Shown here in pieces: positions 1 through 8,117 of a stretch of DNA of 22,652 nt. The first letter of the stretch is position 1; each line of letters starts with the position of its first letter. Position numbers and translations under genes: made by a program. This DNA is from JBAYHN01 sp041666125 (GTDB taxonomy: Bacteria > Patescibacteriota > Gracilibacteria > UBA1369 > UM-FILTER-53-11). The stretch covers positions 1 to 22,652 of the forward strand of contig JBAYHN010000015.1 in NCBI GenBank assembly GCA_041666125.1. The letters are read 5' to 3'. A model generated the notes under the pieces. The model had not been told where the DNA came from, did not search any database, and saw nothing but the letters and a program-made list of their open reading frames with translations.

Positions 1-2132
1 ATCTTTTCGGATTGTTGAATGAAATCAATTTGCGTTTGCGTGAGTGGTGGTAGTCCCAATCTTTCTCTTCCTTTCTCATTTAATTCTCTCTTTTGGGCTT
101 CTGTAAGGCCAAGTTCGGCCTGTCTCATTTCGCAGAAGGCTCTTGCGGTTCTATCGTCATACATCTTGTGTGCAGTATAGTTTCTGCCCCCAACGTCGTT
201 TAATCCGACTGTTCGTTTTGAAATTCTGTCGCCGTGTTCTGCAAGATAAGGAAGCATTATTTGTCTGTATAAAAACACGCAAGCGTCCCAATCTTTTAAC
301 CTTAATTCATGTAAAATATCTGTCATATAATCACCATCGCTTTGCAGTGGATCCTTTAGCAAAAGTCCGATTGCTACAGCGCTAAGCTTCTCAACTTCTT
401 CCGTTTTTTGCTCTCTACTCCCGGCTGAACCTTTTTCGCCATCCAACAAAGCTGTAAATCTGCCGTCATTTAATATTTGATCTATTCCCATTACAGATTG
501 CCACCAATGAGAGTCAAAATTTAATCCTTCTAATTCACATTCTGTACTTACATCTTCGGTGTCCATGTTTTGCCAAGGATGATTTTTTGGAGTGTTTTCT
601 CTCAGGACAGTGTACATGTCGATTAGCCTTTTTAAGGATTTTTCCATAACTTCTCTTTCGTAAGGTAATGGCAAACTAGATATGGCTCCTACCATGCCAT
701 CAATAAGCCACTGCACGAATTTTAAAAGAGAAATATATTTAATTCTAACTGATTCCGGCGAGCCTGATATTGCGTCCATTGCTTCTGCTATGAATCTTGG
801 TTTTGGGGCGGTTTTAGCACTGTCTGGTATTGATGTTAATGTATCTGCAACCAAATCGAAGAATTCACACGGCTCTTCGTCTCCCATCTTTTTAAGAGCT
901 TTTTTGCTGAATCCGGTTTGAGCGGCAATTGTATCTAAGGTTGGCTTCCTTAAATGTGCTAAAGGGACTGGAGAATATAAAATTGGCATAAGCTCATCCA
1001 TAATGACTCTAAGCCTTGGAGACATCGCAAAAGTATTAACAATTCCATTAATTTTTACCATTGCTTCTATAAAAAAAGCGTTCGGATCACTTTCGCGCAT
1101 TTGTTTAAGTTCATCTACTTCTATTGGCCACATGCATTCGTGAACAAGATTGGATACTGCAAGAGAGATACCTTCCGGCGTTTTAAAATCGGCGGTGTTA
1201 ACAATTTCACTCAGGCCGGGTAAGTGTGCGTTTTGGGCCAAATATTGACGCAAACTCGGCTCCCCTTCTTGCTCCAGAATATGTCTTACAGAAGCGGCAA
1301 TTTGCATTGAGGCTTTTAGTGGAATTTGAGGTGCTTCGGCCAAATTTTCTTCTGCATATTCCAAGTGAGTACTTATCTCCATTAAATTATATGGTCTTGT
1401 GCCTTTTTGATTGGTTTTTAATTTTAACGGCATATTTACGTATTTTATCCCCAATTCATTTGAATATTTTGCGCATAGAATTTTTACTATTTGTGCGCTT
1501 CTTTCTTCGCTTCTTCCTTGAAGGATTTTCTGGCCTTTGCAGAAAATAATAAAAGCCAAATGGTAAACTTCGTATTCTGCGAGATTTAAGGCTGCTTCTC
1601 TTTCATGTGGCTCTAAATCTTCAAAGTTTTTTTTGTTCTCAAGGCCAACTCCGCGTTTTGCATGTGGAGGAACTATGAGCCACAAAATGTGTGCTATTTC
1701 GCTGTCTCTCTGTGCAATTTCTTTTATTCCTTCAACAAGTTGAGCAAATCTTTCCGGATTTTTATTGGTAACATCGGATGCTTTTAGAACTTCCACTTCC
1801 GGTCTATGCATGGCGGCAAGGATTGCCTTAATTCTTAAATTCATGCGTGAGATGCCGGGTTGCCAATCTTCTTCATTTCCACCCTGCCAGCCCATTCCCG
1901 GGGCATCGAAAAGAACAATCTTTCCATCTGGGCCAACCGCATTTAAATATTGCAGAATTGATATTGGTAAAAAAGTGTCGGTTCTTGCTGGCGCTTTCCC
2001 GTGGCTTAGTCCAACAATAAAATATTTTGTATCAGCTGGAACTATTTCCGGATTGCCCATTTCTCTAATTTCTTGGCGCACCAAAATTTTATCTAAAACT
2101 AATGATTTTTCCGCCTGGCCACATGCCTCCAT
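1..2132 (-). CDS. large uncharacterised protein, 3' end beyond the window (at least 710 codons)
   Basis: One reading frame stays open on the minus strand from an ATG at 2132 to the window edge, with no stop in 710 codons, so the C-terminus is missing. I do not recognise the family. It looks soluble: no signal peptide and no clear membrane segment. The first 160 residues alternate beta-like and helical stretches: YFIVGLSHGKAPARTD (about 37-52), KIVLFDAPGMGW (71-82), EVEVLKASDV (113-122). This order loosely resembles the nucleotide-binding (HUP/Rossmann) core of class I tRNA synthetases such as TyrRS/TrpRS, but the HIGH-like signature is not intact, so that is only a weak inference. The rest is mostly helical and rich in Glu, Lys and Ala. 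A strong promoter lies directly upstream, and the gene follows the TPR gene on the same strand. Certain as an ORF, unknown in function. Confidence 0.8.
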   Translation of the reverse strand, partial: MEACGQAEKSLVLDKILVRQEIREMGNPEIVPADTKYFIVGLSHGKAPARTDTFLPISILQYLNAVGPDGKIVLFDAPGMGWQGGNEEDWQPGISRMNLRIKAILAAMHRPEVEVLKASDVTNKNPERFAQLVEGIKEIAQRDSEIAHILWLIVPPHAKRGVGLENKKNFEDLEPHEREAALNLAEYEVYHLAFIIFCKGQKILQGRSEERSAQIVKILCAKYSNELGIKYVNMPLKLKTNQKGTRPYNLMEISTHLEYAEENLAEAPQIPLKASMQIAASVRHILEQEGEPSLRQYLAQNAHLPGLSEIVNTADFKTPEGISLAVSNLVHECMWPIEVDELKQMRESDPNAFFIEAMVKINGIVNTFAMSPRLRVIMDELMPILYSPVPLAHLRKPTLDTIAAQTGFSKKALKKMGDEEPCEFFDLVADTLTSIPDSAKTAPKPRFIAEAMDAISGSPESVRIKYISLLKFVQWLIDGMVGAISSLPLPYEREVMEKSLKRLIDMYTVLRENTPKNHPWQNMDTEDVSTECELEGLNFDSHWWQSVMGIDQILNDGRFTALLDGEKGSAGSREQKTEEVEKLSAVAIGLLLKDPLQSDGDYMTDILHELRLKDWDACVFLYRQIMLPYLAEHGDRISKRTVGLNDVGGRNYTAHKMYDDRTARAFCEMRQAELGLTEAQKRELNEKGRERLGLPPLTQTQIDFIQQSEK

Positions 2133-2155
2133 CTTTATATGGTTAAAAGGCAGGT

Positions 2156-2183
2156 ATTATAAAACTTCCTCAGGATTAGTCAA
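2156..2183 (-). promoter_or_regulatory. sigma70-type promoter for the large unknown gene
   Basis: On the minus strand, TTGACT (2178-2183) is followed after 16 bp by a perfect TATAAT (2156-2161). Transcription should begin near 2149, giving a 5' leader of about 17 nt before the ATG at 2132. This is one of the best-matching promoters in the window. It lies in the gap after the TPR gene, so the large gene can be transcribed independently. Confidence 0.75.
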
Positions 2184-2210
2184 CGGCTACTGGTATGTGA
2201 CAGGTTAAAT

Positions 2211-3140
2211 TTATATCCTCACAAATGCCCCCGGATTTTGCTTATATTCAGGAGTAAGTGCGGCGCATGCCTCTTTAAGTTTCTTTACAATCAGCTTATT
2301 GCTTTCTGAATGAAGCAAATCTTGCGCCTTGGTTTTGAATATTTTTGCAGTAAAATTCCCCGGATCAATATTGTCTATTTCCTCGCAGGCTTGAAGCACT
2401 TTTTCGTATTCGCTGTGGTCAAATAAATCTTTCATGCGGGTAACACTCTCGTTAATATCCATGCGAGCAGAAACGCCTTTTTGTTCGCTCAAGTGTCCTT
2501 GTGTCTCCGCTTTTAGCTTTTTTACAGTCTCGTTTTCCGGATCAATCGCAAGTAAACTATTAAAAAAAGACATACTTCTTTCAAAGTCCGCACCTTCTAC
2601 AATTCTTGGGTTGTCACTTATTTTTTGCTCAACCAGCAGCCTTTTCCCGCGCTTTAAATATTCCGTCGCAGCCTCGTTTTTTGGATCCATAGAAAGCATT
2701 TCATTGCATGCCTGAATCATGTCTGCAAAACGTTTTTCATCTTCCAGTTTTTTTAACGCGGCCACAAAATCTCCGGACAAATTTTCCTTTTGTGTTTTTT
2801 GCAGTTTAGATATTTTAGCCTCTAGTTTGGCCATCATCCCAATAAGTCTGTCATAGCCCGGTGCGTAGGCATAAAGCCGATCATAAATCTGTGCGAGCTC
2901 TGCATAGCGCCCTTCTTTCCACAAATCCATGGTTGCATCAATGTCCGCATCAACTTTTTTGCGATTATCTTTTATTATTTTTTCCTGAACTATTTGAAAA
3001 TACGACTGCACATCAGAATCATAAGGATTTACCTTCAAAAGCTCCTGACATGTGTTTAGCGCGGCCTGTAAATTGCCTTGTTTAATGAGATTATCGACAA
3101 TTTTTAAGCCATCTTTTATGTATTTTTGTAGATCAGCCAT
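2211..3140 (-). CDS. tetratricopeptide-repeat (TPR) protein
   Basis: A 309-residue helical protein built from repeated TPR-like pairs: a helix with an A/L...C or A pattern, then an acidic stretch ending in a DP turn. Examples are LQAALNTCQELLKVNPYD near the N-terminus, FADMIQACNEMLSMDPKN in the middle, and YEKVLQACEEIDNIDPGN near the C-terminus. TPR arrays are protein-protein interaction scaffolds; partner and pathway cannot be read from sequence. There is no signal peptide, so it is probably cytoplasmic. I chose ATG 3140 (MADLQKYIKDG) over an in-frame TTG at 3167. The TTG overlaps the stop of the upstream sanA-like gene, and a TATAAT box sits 7 nt before ATG 3140, which fits a leaderless start. 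Confidence 0.85.
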   Translation of the reverse strand: MADLQKYIKDGLKIVDNLIKQGNLQAALNTCQELLKVNPYDSDVQSYFQIVQEKIIKDNRKKVDADIDATMDLWKEGRYAELAQIYDRLYAYAPGYDRLIGMMAKLEAKISKLQKTQKENLSGDFVAALKKLEDEKRFADMIQACNEMLSMDPKNEAATEYLKRGKRLLVEQKISDNPRIVEGADFERSMSFFNSLLAIDPENETVKKLKAETQGHLSEQKGVSARMDINESVTRMKDLFDHSEYEKVLQACEEIDNIDPGNFTAKIFKTKAQDLLHSESNKLIVKKLKEACAALTPEYKQNPGAFVRI

Positions 3141-3147
3141 TCGTATT

Positions 3148-3153
3148 ATTATA
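3148..3153 (-). promoter_or_regulatory. -10 box for the TPR gene (leaderless start)
   Basis: Perfect TATAAT on the minus strand, ending 7 nt before the ATG at 3140. Transcription would start at or next to the start codon. No convincing -35 hexamer is visible. The box lies between the TPR start and the end of the sanA-like gene, so it could also act only as an internal promoter of a valS-sanA-TPR unit. Confidence 0.5.
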
Positions 3154-3163
3154 ACACAAAAGC

Positions 3164-3826
3164 TCAATCCCAGCTAGCGGCGCTGTCTCCGGTAATTGGT
3201 ATTTTATCACCTAAAAACTTTGGATTTGCATGGAAAAGTACATCCAAAAAGCTCTTTATTCGTGCCGGAATCTCGCGGAGTTCATTATATTTTATGGTTA
3301 CGTAGGTTTGCTGATCGGCGGTAAAGCCGTTTGCGCTAATTCCAAGCGAGCGAGCGATGTATACCGCTCTTGGTAAATGAAAACGCTGCGTTACTATTAT
3401 TAATGATTGGACCCCAAAGATCTCTTTGGCTCGGTAAATGCTGTCATAAGTGTCAAAACCCGCATGATCTAAAAATAAATCTTGTGGTTTAACACCTTTT
3501 GAAAGCAAAAAATCTTTTACTGCATTTACTTCGTCATAATCTTTTTGTCCATGGTCCCCGCTCATTAAAATCTTCTTAACTTTGCCGGCTTTATAAAGAG
3601 ATAAAGCCCTTTCGCTGCGGTCTTTTAGCATGTCGCTGAGTTTGCCGCCATTTAGAACGCGAGCACCCAAAATAAGTGCAGTCTGTGCCTGCGGAAGATT
3701 TCGCGTGTCTTCAAAAATGTTCTTTTCTCCAAAAGCTTTTACGTAAGAATTTATGTATGCGGCTGAAAGTAAAATAATGCCGCACAAAACGAGTCCGGAA
3801 ATTAAAATTAGTGTCTTTTTCTTCAT
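3164..3826 (-). CDS. SanA/YdcF-like (DUF218) envelope protein
   Basis: A 220-residue protein with one N-terminal membrane anchor (about 5-27, ILISGLVLCGIILLSAAYI) followed by a DUF218 domain outside the cytoplasmic face. Family hallmarks are visible: ALILGARVL (about 50-58), GKVKKILMSGDHG with the following YDEV, the FLDHAGFDTYDS stretch, and IIVTQRFHLPRA. SanA is associated with envelope barrier function (vancomycin sensitivity) in enterobacteria; the biochemical activity of the family is poorly defined. The start codon overlaps the valS stop in an ATGA arrangement (3823-3826), so translation is probably coupled to valS. Family assignment is good; the exact role is unknown. Confidence 0.85.
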   Translation of the reverse strand: MKKKTLILISGLVLCGIILLSAAYINSYVKAFGEKNIFEDTRNLPQAQTALILGARVLNGGKLSDMLKDRSERALSLYKAGKVKKILMSGDHGQKDYDEVNAVKDFLLSKGVKPQDLFLDHAGFDTYDSIYRAKEIFGVQSLIIVTQRFHLPRAVYIARSLGISANGFTADQQTYVTIKYNELREIPARIKSFLDVLFHANPKFLGDKIPITGDSAASWD

Positions 3827-6432
3827 AGCATTTTTAGCTGTACTTCCAGTTTGGCGAGTTTTTCTTTTGCTGATGCCAGTTTTGCTCGTTCTGCGTCTAC
3901 AATTTGTGCCGGTGCGCGCTTTACAAAGTTCTCATTTTTTAATTTTGATTCAACGCCGGCAATATATTGCGCAAGATTTTCAACTTCTTCTTCGATGCGT
4001 TTTTTTTCAGCAGTAACATCAATTAAATCGCCAAGCGGAATTAGAATTTCTATTCCCATATTTGTGCATGTGCGTAGTGCCGGGTGGATTTTTGGCGTCT
4101 GTACTGCAATATCTAGCTTCTCGATGCGCGTTAATCGCGAAATTACATCGGCTTTTTCTTCCAAGATCTTTTTGAATTTTTTGCTGATTAATACGGCGTT
4201 TATTTTTTTGCCTGCATCAATTTTATTTTCCTGTCGTAGATTTCTAATTGCTGTAATCGTTTCTATAACCGCATTCATTTGCAGTGCCTCTTTGTTATAT
4301 ATGAATTTCTTTTGAATTTTTGGCCATGCGTGGCCAATGAGCATCTCTTTTTTGCCAAGGTGCTTCCAAATTGCCTCTGTCACATATGGTGTAAATGGGT
4401 GTAATAAGGACAAGATCGTCTCCAATACATAATTTAAAACCGCGAGATTTTTATGCTCGCCTTTGGAAATTTCCAGGTACCAAGCGCAATATTCGCCCCA
4501 TGTAAAATCGTAGATTTTTGTGCCTGCATCGGAAAATCGGAAGTTTTCAATGTCGTCTGTGGCTTCTTTTATAAGGTTTTGTGTGCGAGTTAAAATCCAT
4601 TTGTCGGCTAGCGTTTGTGCTTTTATTGCGCCGGTCTTTGCCTTTTTGCCATCCTCTTGCATCAGCGCAAAGCGCGACGCATTCCAAATTTTATTTACGA
4701 AGTTTCTAGACGCCGCAATTTTCTCTTCATAAAGGCGAATGTCGTTGCCTGGTGTGCTTCCAATTATCATAGAAAGCCTAAGTGCATCTGCGCCGTATTT
4801 TGCAATCATATCCAGCGGATCAATGCATGTTTCCGGATGAGATTTGCTCATCTTTTTGCCTTCGCGAGTGCGAACAAGTCCGTGCAAGTATACATATTTA
4901 AATGGAATTTCATTAAGCGCATACTCTGTCATGAGAATCATGCGGGCAATCCAGAAAAAGAGGATGTCGTAGCCGGTTTCCAGCACGCTCGTTGGGTGGA
5001 AATATTCCAAATCTTTGGTCTTTTTTGGCCAGCCAAGAGTGGAAAAAGTCCAAAGGCCAGAAGAAAACCAAGTGTCGAGCGTGTCTGGATCCTGTGTGAG
5101 CTTTTTTGATCCACATTTTGCGCATTTTGTAGGCGTTTTTGAATCTACGGTTTCTGCTCCACAATCTCCGCAATACCAAACCGGAATGCGATGTCCAAAC
5201 CAGATTTGGCGGCTAATACACCAGTCGTGCAGGTTCTCCATCCAGCTAAAATATGTTTTTTCAAAGCGCTCCGGGACAATTTTTACTTTTCCCTTTTTAA
5301 CAACTTCTAGTGACATGTCTTTTAATGATTTTCCACCTCGGAATTTTTTATCTACGCTTATAAACCACTGTTTGCTCACAAGTGGCTCCACTGCTGTGCC
5401 GCAGCGATAACAAACGGATAAATTGTGTACGTAATTTTCATCAACTTTTTCGAGCAGTCCTTTTTTGTCCAATTGTTCCACTATTAATTCGCGCGCAGCT
5501 CTGGCATTTTTCCCAGCAAAGCTTCCTGCAGCGCTGGTCAAATCCCCTTTCTCATTAATAATCTGAACAATTTCAAATCCATGTCGTTTTGCGATTTCAA
5601 AGTCTACAAAAGAATGAGCGGGAGTAATTGTCATTGCGCCGGTTCCAAAAGACATATCTGCGCATTTGTCGGCAATTATTTTTGCTTTAACAGAGCCCTC
5701 AATCCACGGTACATCCATTTCTTTACCAATATATTTTTTATAACGCGCATCATCCGGATGCACCACAATAATTTTATCCAAAAACTTGGTTTCCGGACGT
5801 GCCGTTCCAATTACAAACTGCCCATATTTAAAATAATAAAACTTCGTTTTTTCCTCTTTATATTCCACTTCGTCGTCTGCCAATGTGGAAGCGCATCGTG
5901 GGCACCAATTAACAATTCTGTGGCCGCGATAAATAAGTCCATCCTTATACATTTTTGCGAAAACTTCACGTACTGCCAGCGACAAATTTTCATCCAATGT
6001 GTACGCCTCACGGCTCCAATCACACGAAGAACCCATTTTACGTATTTGATTTCGAATTGTGTTGCGTGATCCTTTAACAAATTCATCAACGCGCTTTAAA
6101 AACTGCTCGCGCCCAAGAGTGTGGCGAGTTAGCCCTTCCGCCGCAATTATTTTTTCAACTTTATTTTGCGTGGCAATAGAAGCATGGTCGGTTCCCGGAA
6201 TCCAAAGGCTCGGATCGCCTTTCATGCGATGGTAGCGCACCATTATGTCCTCCAGAGCCAACATTACAGCGTGGCCAAGATGCAGAGTGCCCGTAGCATT
6301 TGGCGGTGGCATGGCAATTGTAAAAGGCTTCTTGCCCTTAACTATCTTAGGTTTAAAAAGACCGGAGCTTTCCCACTCCTTATATATCTTATCTTCATAT
6401 TTTTTAGCGTTGTACGCTTTTTCTAGTGTCAT
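3823..6432 (-). CDS. valS: valyl-tRNA synthetase
   Basis: An 869-residue class I aminoacyl-tRNA synthetase that charges tRNA-Val in the cytoplasm. The HIGH motif is HLGH (51-54), after MPPPNATGTL. KMSKS is at 527-531. The CP1 editing domain contains GTARPET (209-215) and FGTGAMTITPAHSFVDFE (about 262-279). Zinc-binding CxxC pairs occur near 177-180, 341-344, 421-424 and 437-440. The C-terminus (about 800-869) is the long charged coiled-coil typical of bacterial ValRS. PAHS replaces the usual PAHD in the editing site. The length is normal for ValRS. A TATAAT box ends 8 nt before the ATG, suggesting a leaderless mRNA. Its stop overlaps the start of the sanA-like gene. Confidence 0.97.
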   Translation of the reverse strand: MTLEKAYNAKKYEDKIYKEWESSGLFKPKIVKGKKPFTIAMPPPNATGTLHLGHAVMLALEDIMVRYHRMKGDPSLWIPGTDHASIATQNKVEKIIAAEGLTRHTLGREQFLKRVDEFVKGSRNTIRNQIRKMGSSCDWSREAYTLDENLSLAVREVFAKMYKDGLIYRGHRIVNWCPRCASTLADDEVEYKEEKTKFYYFKYGQFVIGTARPETKFLDKIIVVHPDDARYKKYIGKEMDVPWIEGSVKAKIIADKCADMSFGTGAMTITPAHSFVDFEIAKRHGFEIVQIINEKGDLTSAAGSFAGKNARAARELIVEQLDKKGLLEKVDENYVHNLSVCYRCGTAVEPLVSKQWFISVDKKFRGGKSLKDMSLEVVKKGKVKIVPERFEKTYFSWMENLHDWCISRQIWFGHRIPVWYCGDCGAETVDSKTPTKCAKCGSKKLTQDPDTLDTWFSSGLWTFSTLGWPKKTKDLEYFHPTSVLETGYDILFFWIARMILMTEYALNEIPFKYVYLHGLVRTREGKKMSKSHPETCIDPLDMIAKYGADALRLSMIIGSTPGNDIRLYEEKIAASRNFVNKIWNASRFALMQEDGKKAKTGAIKAQTLADKWILTRTQNLIKEATDDIENFRFSDAGTKIYDFTWGEYCAWYLEISKGEHKNLAVLNYVLETILSLLHPFTPYVTEAIWKHLGKKEMLIGHAWPKIQKKFIYNKEALQMNAVIETITAIRNLRQENKIDAGKKINAVLISKKFKKILEEKADVISRLTRIEKLDIAVQTPKIHPALRTCTNMGIEILIPLGDLIDVTAEKKRIEEEVENLAQYIAGVESKLKNENFVKRAPAQIVDAERAKLASAKEKLAKLEVQLKML

Positions 6433-6440
6433 GTGCCGGA

Positions 6441-6468
6441 ATTATACATCTTAATACCCGTAAGTTAA
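6441..6468 (-). promoter_or_regulatory. valS promoter (leaderless type)
   Basis: Minus-strand TATAAT at 6441-6446, preceded by GATG, with a moderate -35 candidate TTAACT (6463-6468) at 16 bp. The -10 ends 8 nt before the valS ATG, so the transcript should begin almost at the start codon. It partly lies over the 3' end of the cysteine-rich gene. Confidence 0.55.
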
Positions 6469-7389
6469 AACCTCCGGATATGTGGAATTAAACCATTTTC
6501 CGTGAGTTCCATCTTTTTTCATCTGTTCTTTAATTTCCGCCACGCGCGCAAAATATTCTTCTTTTTCGTACGGCACATTTAAAATTCGGTACTGCGCGTG
6601 GTTTAAACTGGCGCAACCAAAGCAATCGTGGCTGTTATAAACCAAATCGCAATATTCCAAATTAGAAGAAAACCAAGACCCACTGCAAAACGAGCAATTG
6701 TTCAAATTTCCTCCGCTCATAATTTCATAGCACATTTCGGACCAGCCAAGATGAGTGCAATCATACAAATCCTTGGAATCATCACCAAAATACATATAAA
6801 AACAGTCGCGCAGGCCAAAAGAATCAAAAATCCAATAGCTGTCTTTGCAATTGTGAATGTTATCGCCAAAACTGCCTTCATTATTTTTGCCAAACACCGC
6901 AATGCGAGGCGTGTTCCAATATATTTCGCTCATTAAGCCATAAATCTCATCTGCCGGTTTTTTTCGCAACTCCGCAATTTTGGCAAAATATTCTTCTTTG
7001 GAGAATTCTTTATTGAAAATATAAAACTTTTTTCGGCGTAATCCAACGCATCCAAAGCAATTGTTGCAGCCCACGCAATCAAACGAATAATAAGAATCGA
7101 TTGTATTTTCGCACTGCATGCAAAAGTCGCAGTTGTAGCAATTTTGGCAGTCGACACATTCAAAGCACAGTTCGCATTTAACGGACATGGTGCAATCGGC
7201 GCAGTCGCGGCAATAAAAAAGCCGGTGATTATAAATGCAATCCTCCGACTGGTAGCTCGCAAACGTCATGTAGCAGTTTTTGCTCTTTTCTGTGTATTGG
7301 CAGTATGGGCTGTTTTCGTTTTGTACACACTGCAATCCGGCGCGCGGCGTTTTTTGCCTCAATAATTCAAACTGTTCTAGGAAATTCAT
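6451..7389 (-). CDS. cysteine-ladder repeat protein, function unknown
   Basis: A 312-residue protein with 28 cysteines (about 9%). From residue 60 to 93, Cys recurs every third residue with one position skipped (60, 63, 66, 72, 75, 78, 81, 84, 87, 90, 93), then again at 105, 108, 111 and 114. Asn, Asp and aromatic residues fill the other positions. A second half repeats the end of the first. FGCVGLRRKKFYIFNKEF with KEEYFAKIAEL (about 112-142) matches FGCASLNHAQYRILNVPYEK with EEYFARVAEI (about 258-289). There is no signal peptide or membrane segment. I associate this type with CPR genomes, where it often carries an uninformative label ('Caib/baif family'). The spacing suits metal or Fe-S binding or a stacked beta-helix, but neither is shown. 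Confidence 0.8.
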   Translation of the reverse strand: MNFLEQFELLRQKTPRAGLQCVQNENSPYCQYTEKSKNCYMTFASYQSEDCIYNHRLFYCRDCADCTMSVKCELCFECVDCQNCYNCDFCMQCENTIDSYYSFDCVGCNNCFGCVGLRRKKFYIFNKEFSKEEYFAKIAELRKKPADEIYGLMSEIYWNTPRIAVFGKNNEGSFGDNIHNCKDSYWIFDSFGLRDCFYMYFGDDSKDLYDCTHLGWSEMCYEIMSGGNLNNCSFCSGSWFSSNLEYCDLVYNSHDCFGCASLNHAQYRILNVPYEKEEYFARVAEIKEQMKKDGTHGKWFNSTYPEVLTYGY

Positions 7390-7402
7390 AAAATCACGCG
7401 AA

Positions 7403-7408
7403 ATTATA
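7403..7408 (-). promoter_or_regulatory. -10 box for the cysteine-ladder gene
   Basis: Minus-strand TATAAT ending 13 nt before the ATG at 7389, embedded in GATGTATAATT. The same eleven bases occur at the valS -10 region. No good -35 is visible. The gap to the divergent PQ-loop gene is only 35 bp, so promoters for both directions must overlap here. Confidence 0.5.
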
Positions 7409-7424
7409 CATCAAATAGGCAATA

Positions 7425-7706
7425 ATGTATGCTTATCCCGTGCTCGAAACAATTATAAATTACAGCTTAATAGTCGCATATATCGGATTCACATCCGATC
7501 TTATTATTCAGACTATTCATGTTATTCGCAGAAAATCCTCGCGAGATATATCCATAAAAGGCTTTTTGGTTAGGATTTTTTCGTCTTCAATTTTGCTGGT
7601 CAAATATGTGGCGATTTATGATTTATTTTTATTGATTGGACAGGCGGTATTTATTTTTGTGCTGCTTTTTTATTTTGTGGTAGTTTTGATGTATAGAAGA
7701 AAGTAA
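7425..7706 (+). CDS. PQ-loop / SemiSWEET-like three-helix membrane protein
   Basis: A 93-residue protein with three predicted membrane helices (about 8-30, 45-63 and 66-89). Helix 1 is followed by a PQ-loop-like motif, DLIIQTIHVIRRKSSRDIS (about 25-43). The KS..(D/G)(I/L)S end is characteristic of MtN3/SWEET-type and other PQ-loop proteins. SemiSWEETs are half-transporters of this size that dimerise to move sugars; other PQ-loop proteins move amino acids or lipids, so the substrate is open. The Pro of the PQ pair is replaced (IQ). No Shine-Dalgarno sequence is seen. mscL follows 23 bp downstream on the same strand. Confidence 0.7.
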   Translation: MYAYPVLETIINYSLIVAYIGFTSDLIIQTIHVIRRKSSRDISIKGFLVRIFSSSILLVKYVAIYDLFLLIGQAVFIFVLLFYFVVVLMYRRK

Positions 7707-7729
7707 TAAAACCTTTAATTAAATTATCT

Positions 7730-8116
7730 ATGCTTCAAGAATTCAAGAAGTTTGCGATGAAAGGAAACGTAATGGACATGGCTATAGGTGTGATTATTGG
7801 CGGTGCTTTTGGAAAAATAGTCAGCTCCTTGGTTACAGATGTTATTATGCCTCCAATTGGGTTTTTAACAGGTGGCATTGATCTTTCCAGTTTTTCTTTA
7901 ACTTTAAAAGCTGCAACACAAACTGTGCCCGCGGTTTCCATAAATTATGGAGTTTTTATTAATACTGTCATAAATTTTCTAATTATTTCGTTCTCTATTT
8001 TTATTGTCGTTCGCCAGTTGAATAAAATAAGAAAAAAAGAAGAACATAAGGAGGAAGCTGTAGTAGCAGAAGAGGTTTTGTTGCTCAGAGAAATAAGAGA
8101 TTCTTTAAGAAAATAA
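7730..8116 (+). CDS. mscL: large-conductance mechanosensitive channel
   Basis: A 128-residue MscL, the pentameric inner-membrane channel that releases solutes during hypo-osmotic shock. The N-terminal amphipathic helix (MLQEFKKFAMKGN) leads into the pore helix VMDMAIGVIIGGAFGKIVSSLVTDVIMPPIG (about 14-44, described as the longest run of the family signature). A short periplasmic loop follows, then the second helix (about 74-95), then a charged C-terminal bundle helix ending LLLREIRDSLRK. Length and architecture are normal. The next gene begins one base after the stop codon, so co-transcription is expected. Confidence 0.96.
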   Translation: MLQEFKKFAMKGNVMDMAIGVIIGGAFGKIVSSLVTDVIMPPIGFLTGGIDLSSFSLTLKAATQTVPAVSINYGVFINTVINFLIISFSIFIVVRQLNKIRKKEEHKEEAVVAEEVLLLREIRDSLRK

Positions 8117-8117
8117 T

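Noticed and set aside
143..2208. Rightward ORFs at 143-385, 682-921, 1226-1549 and 1765-2208
   Set aside because: They lie opposite a continuous open minus-strand frame of 710 codons with protein-like composition; their translations are rich in Cys, Arg, Phe and Ser without pattern, typical of antisense shadows.
3141..3167. TTG start at 3167 for the TPR gene
   Set aside because: It would add nine hydrophobic residues and overlap the preceding stop; the TATAAT box supports ATG 3140.
3851..6454. Several ORFs of 70-164 codons antisense to or out of frame with valS
   Set aside because: ValS is unambiguous across this stretch; the others show no domain and no start signals.
6628..7262. ORFs in other frames over the cysteine-ladder gene
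   Set aside because: They are Ala/Ile/Lys-rich by-products of the repetitive codons of that gene.
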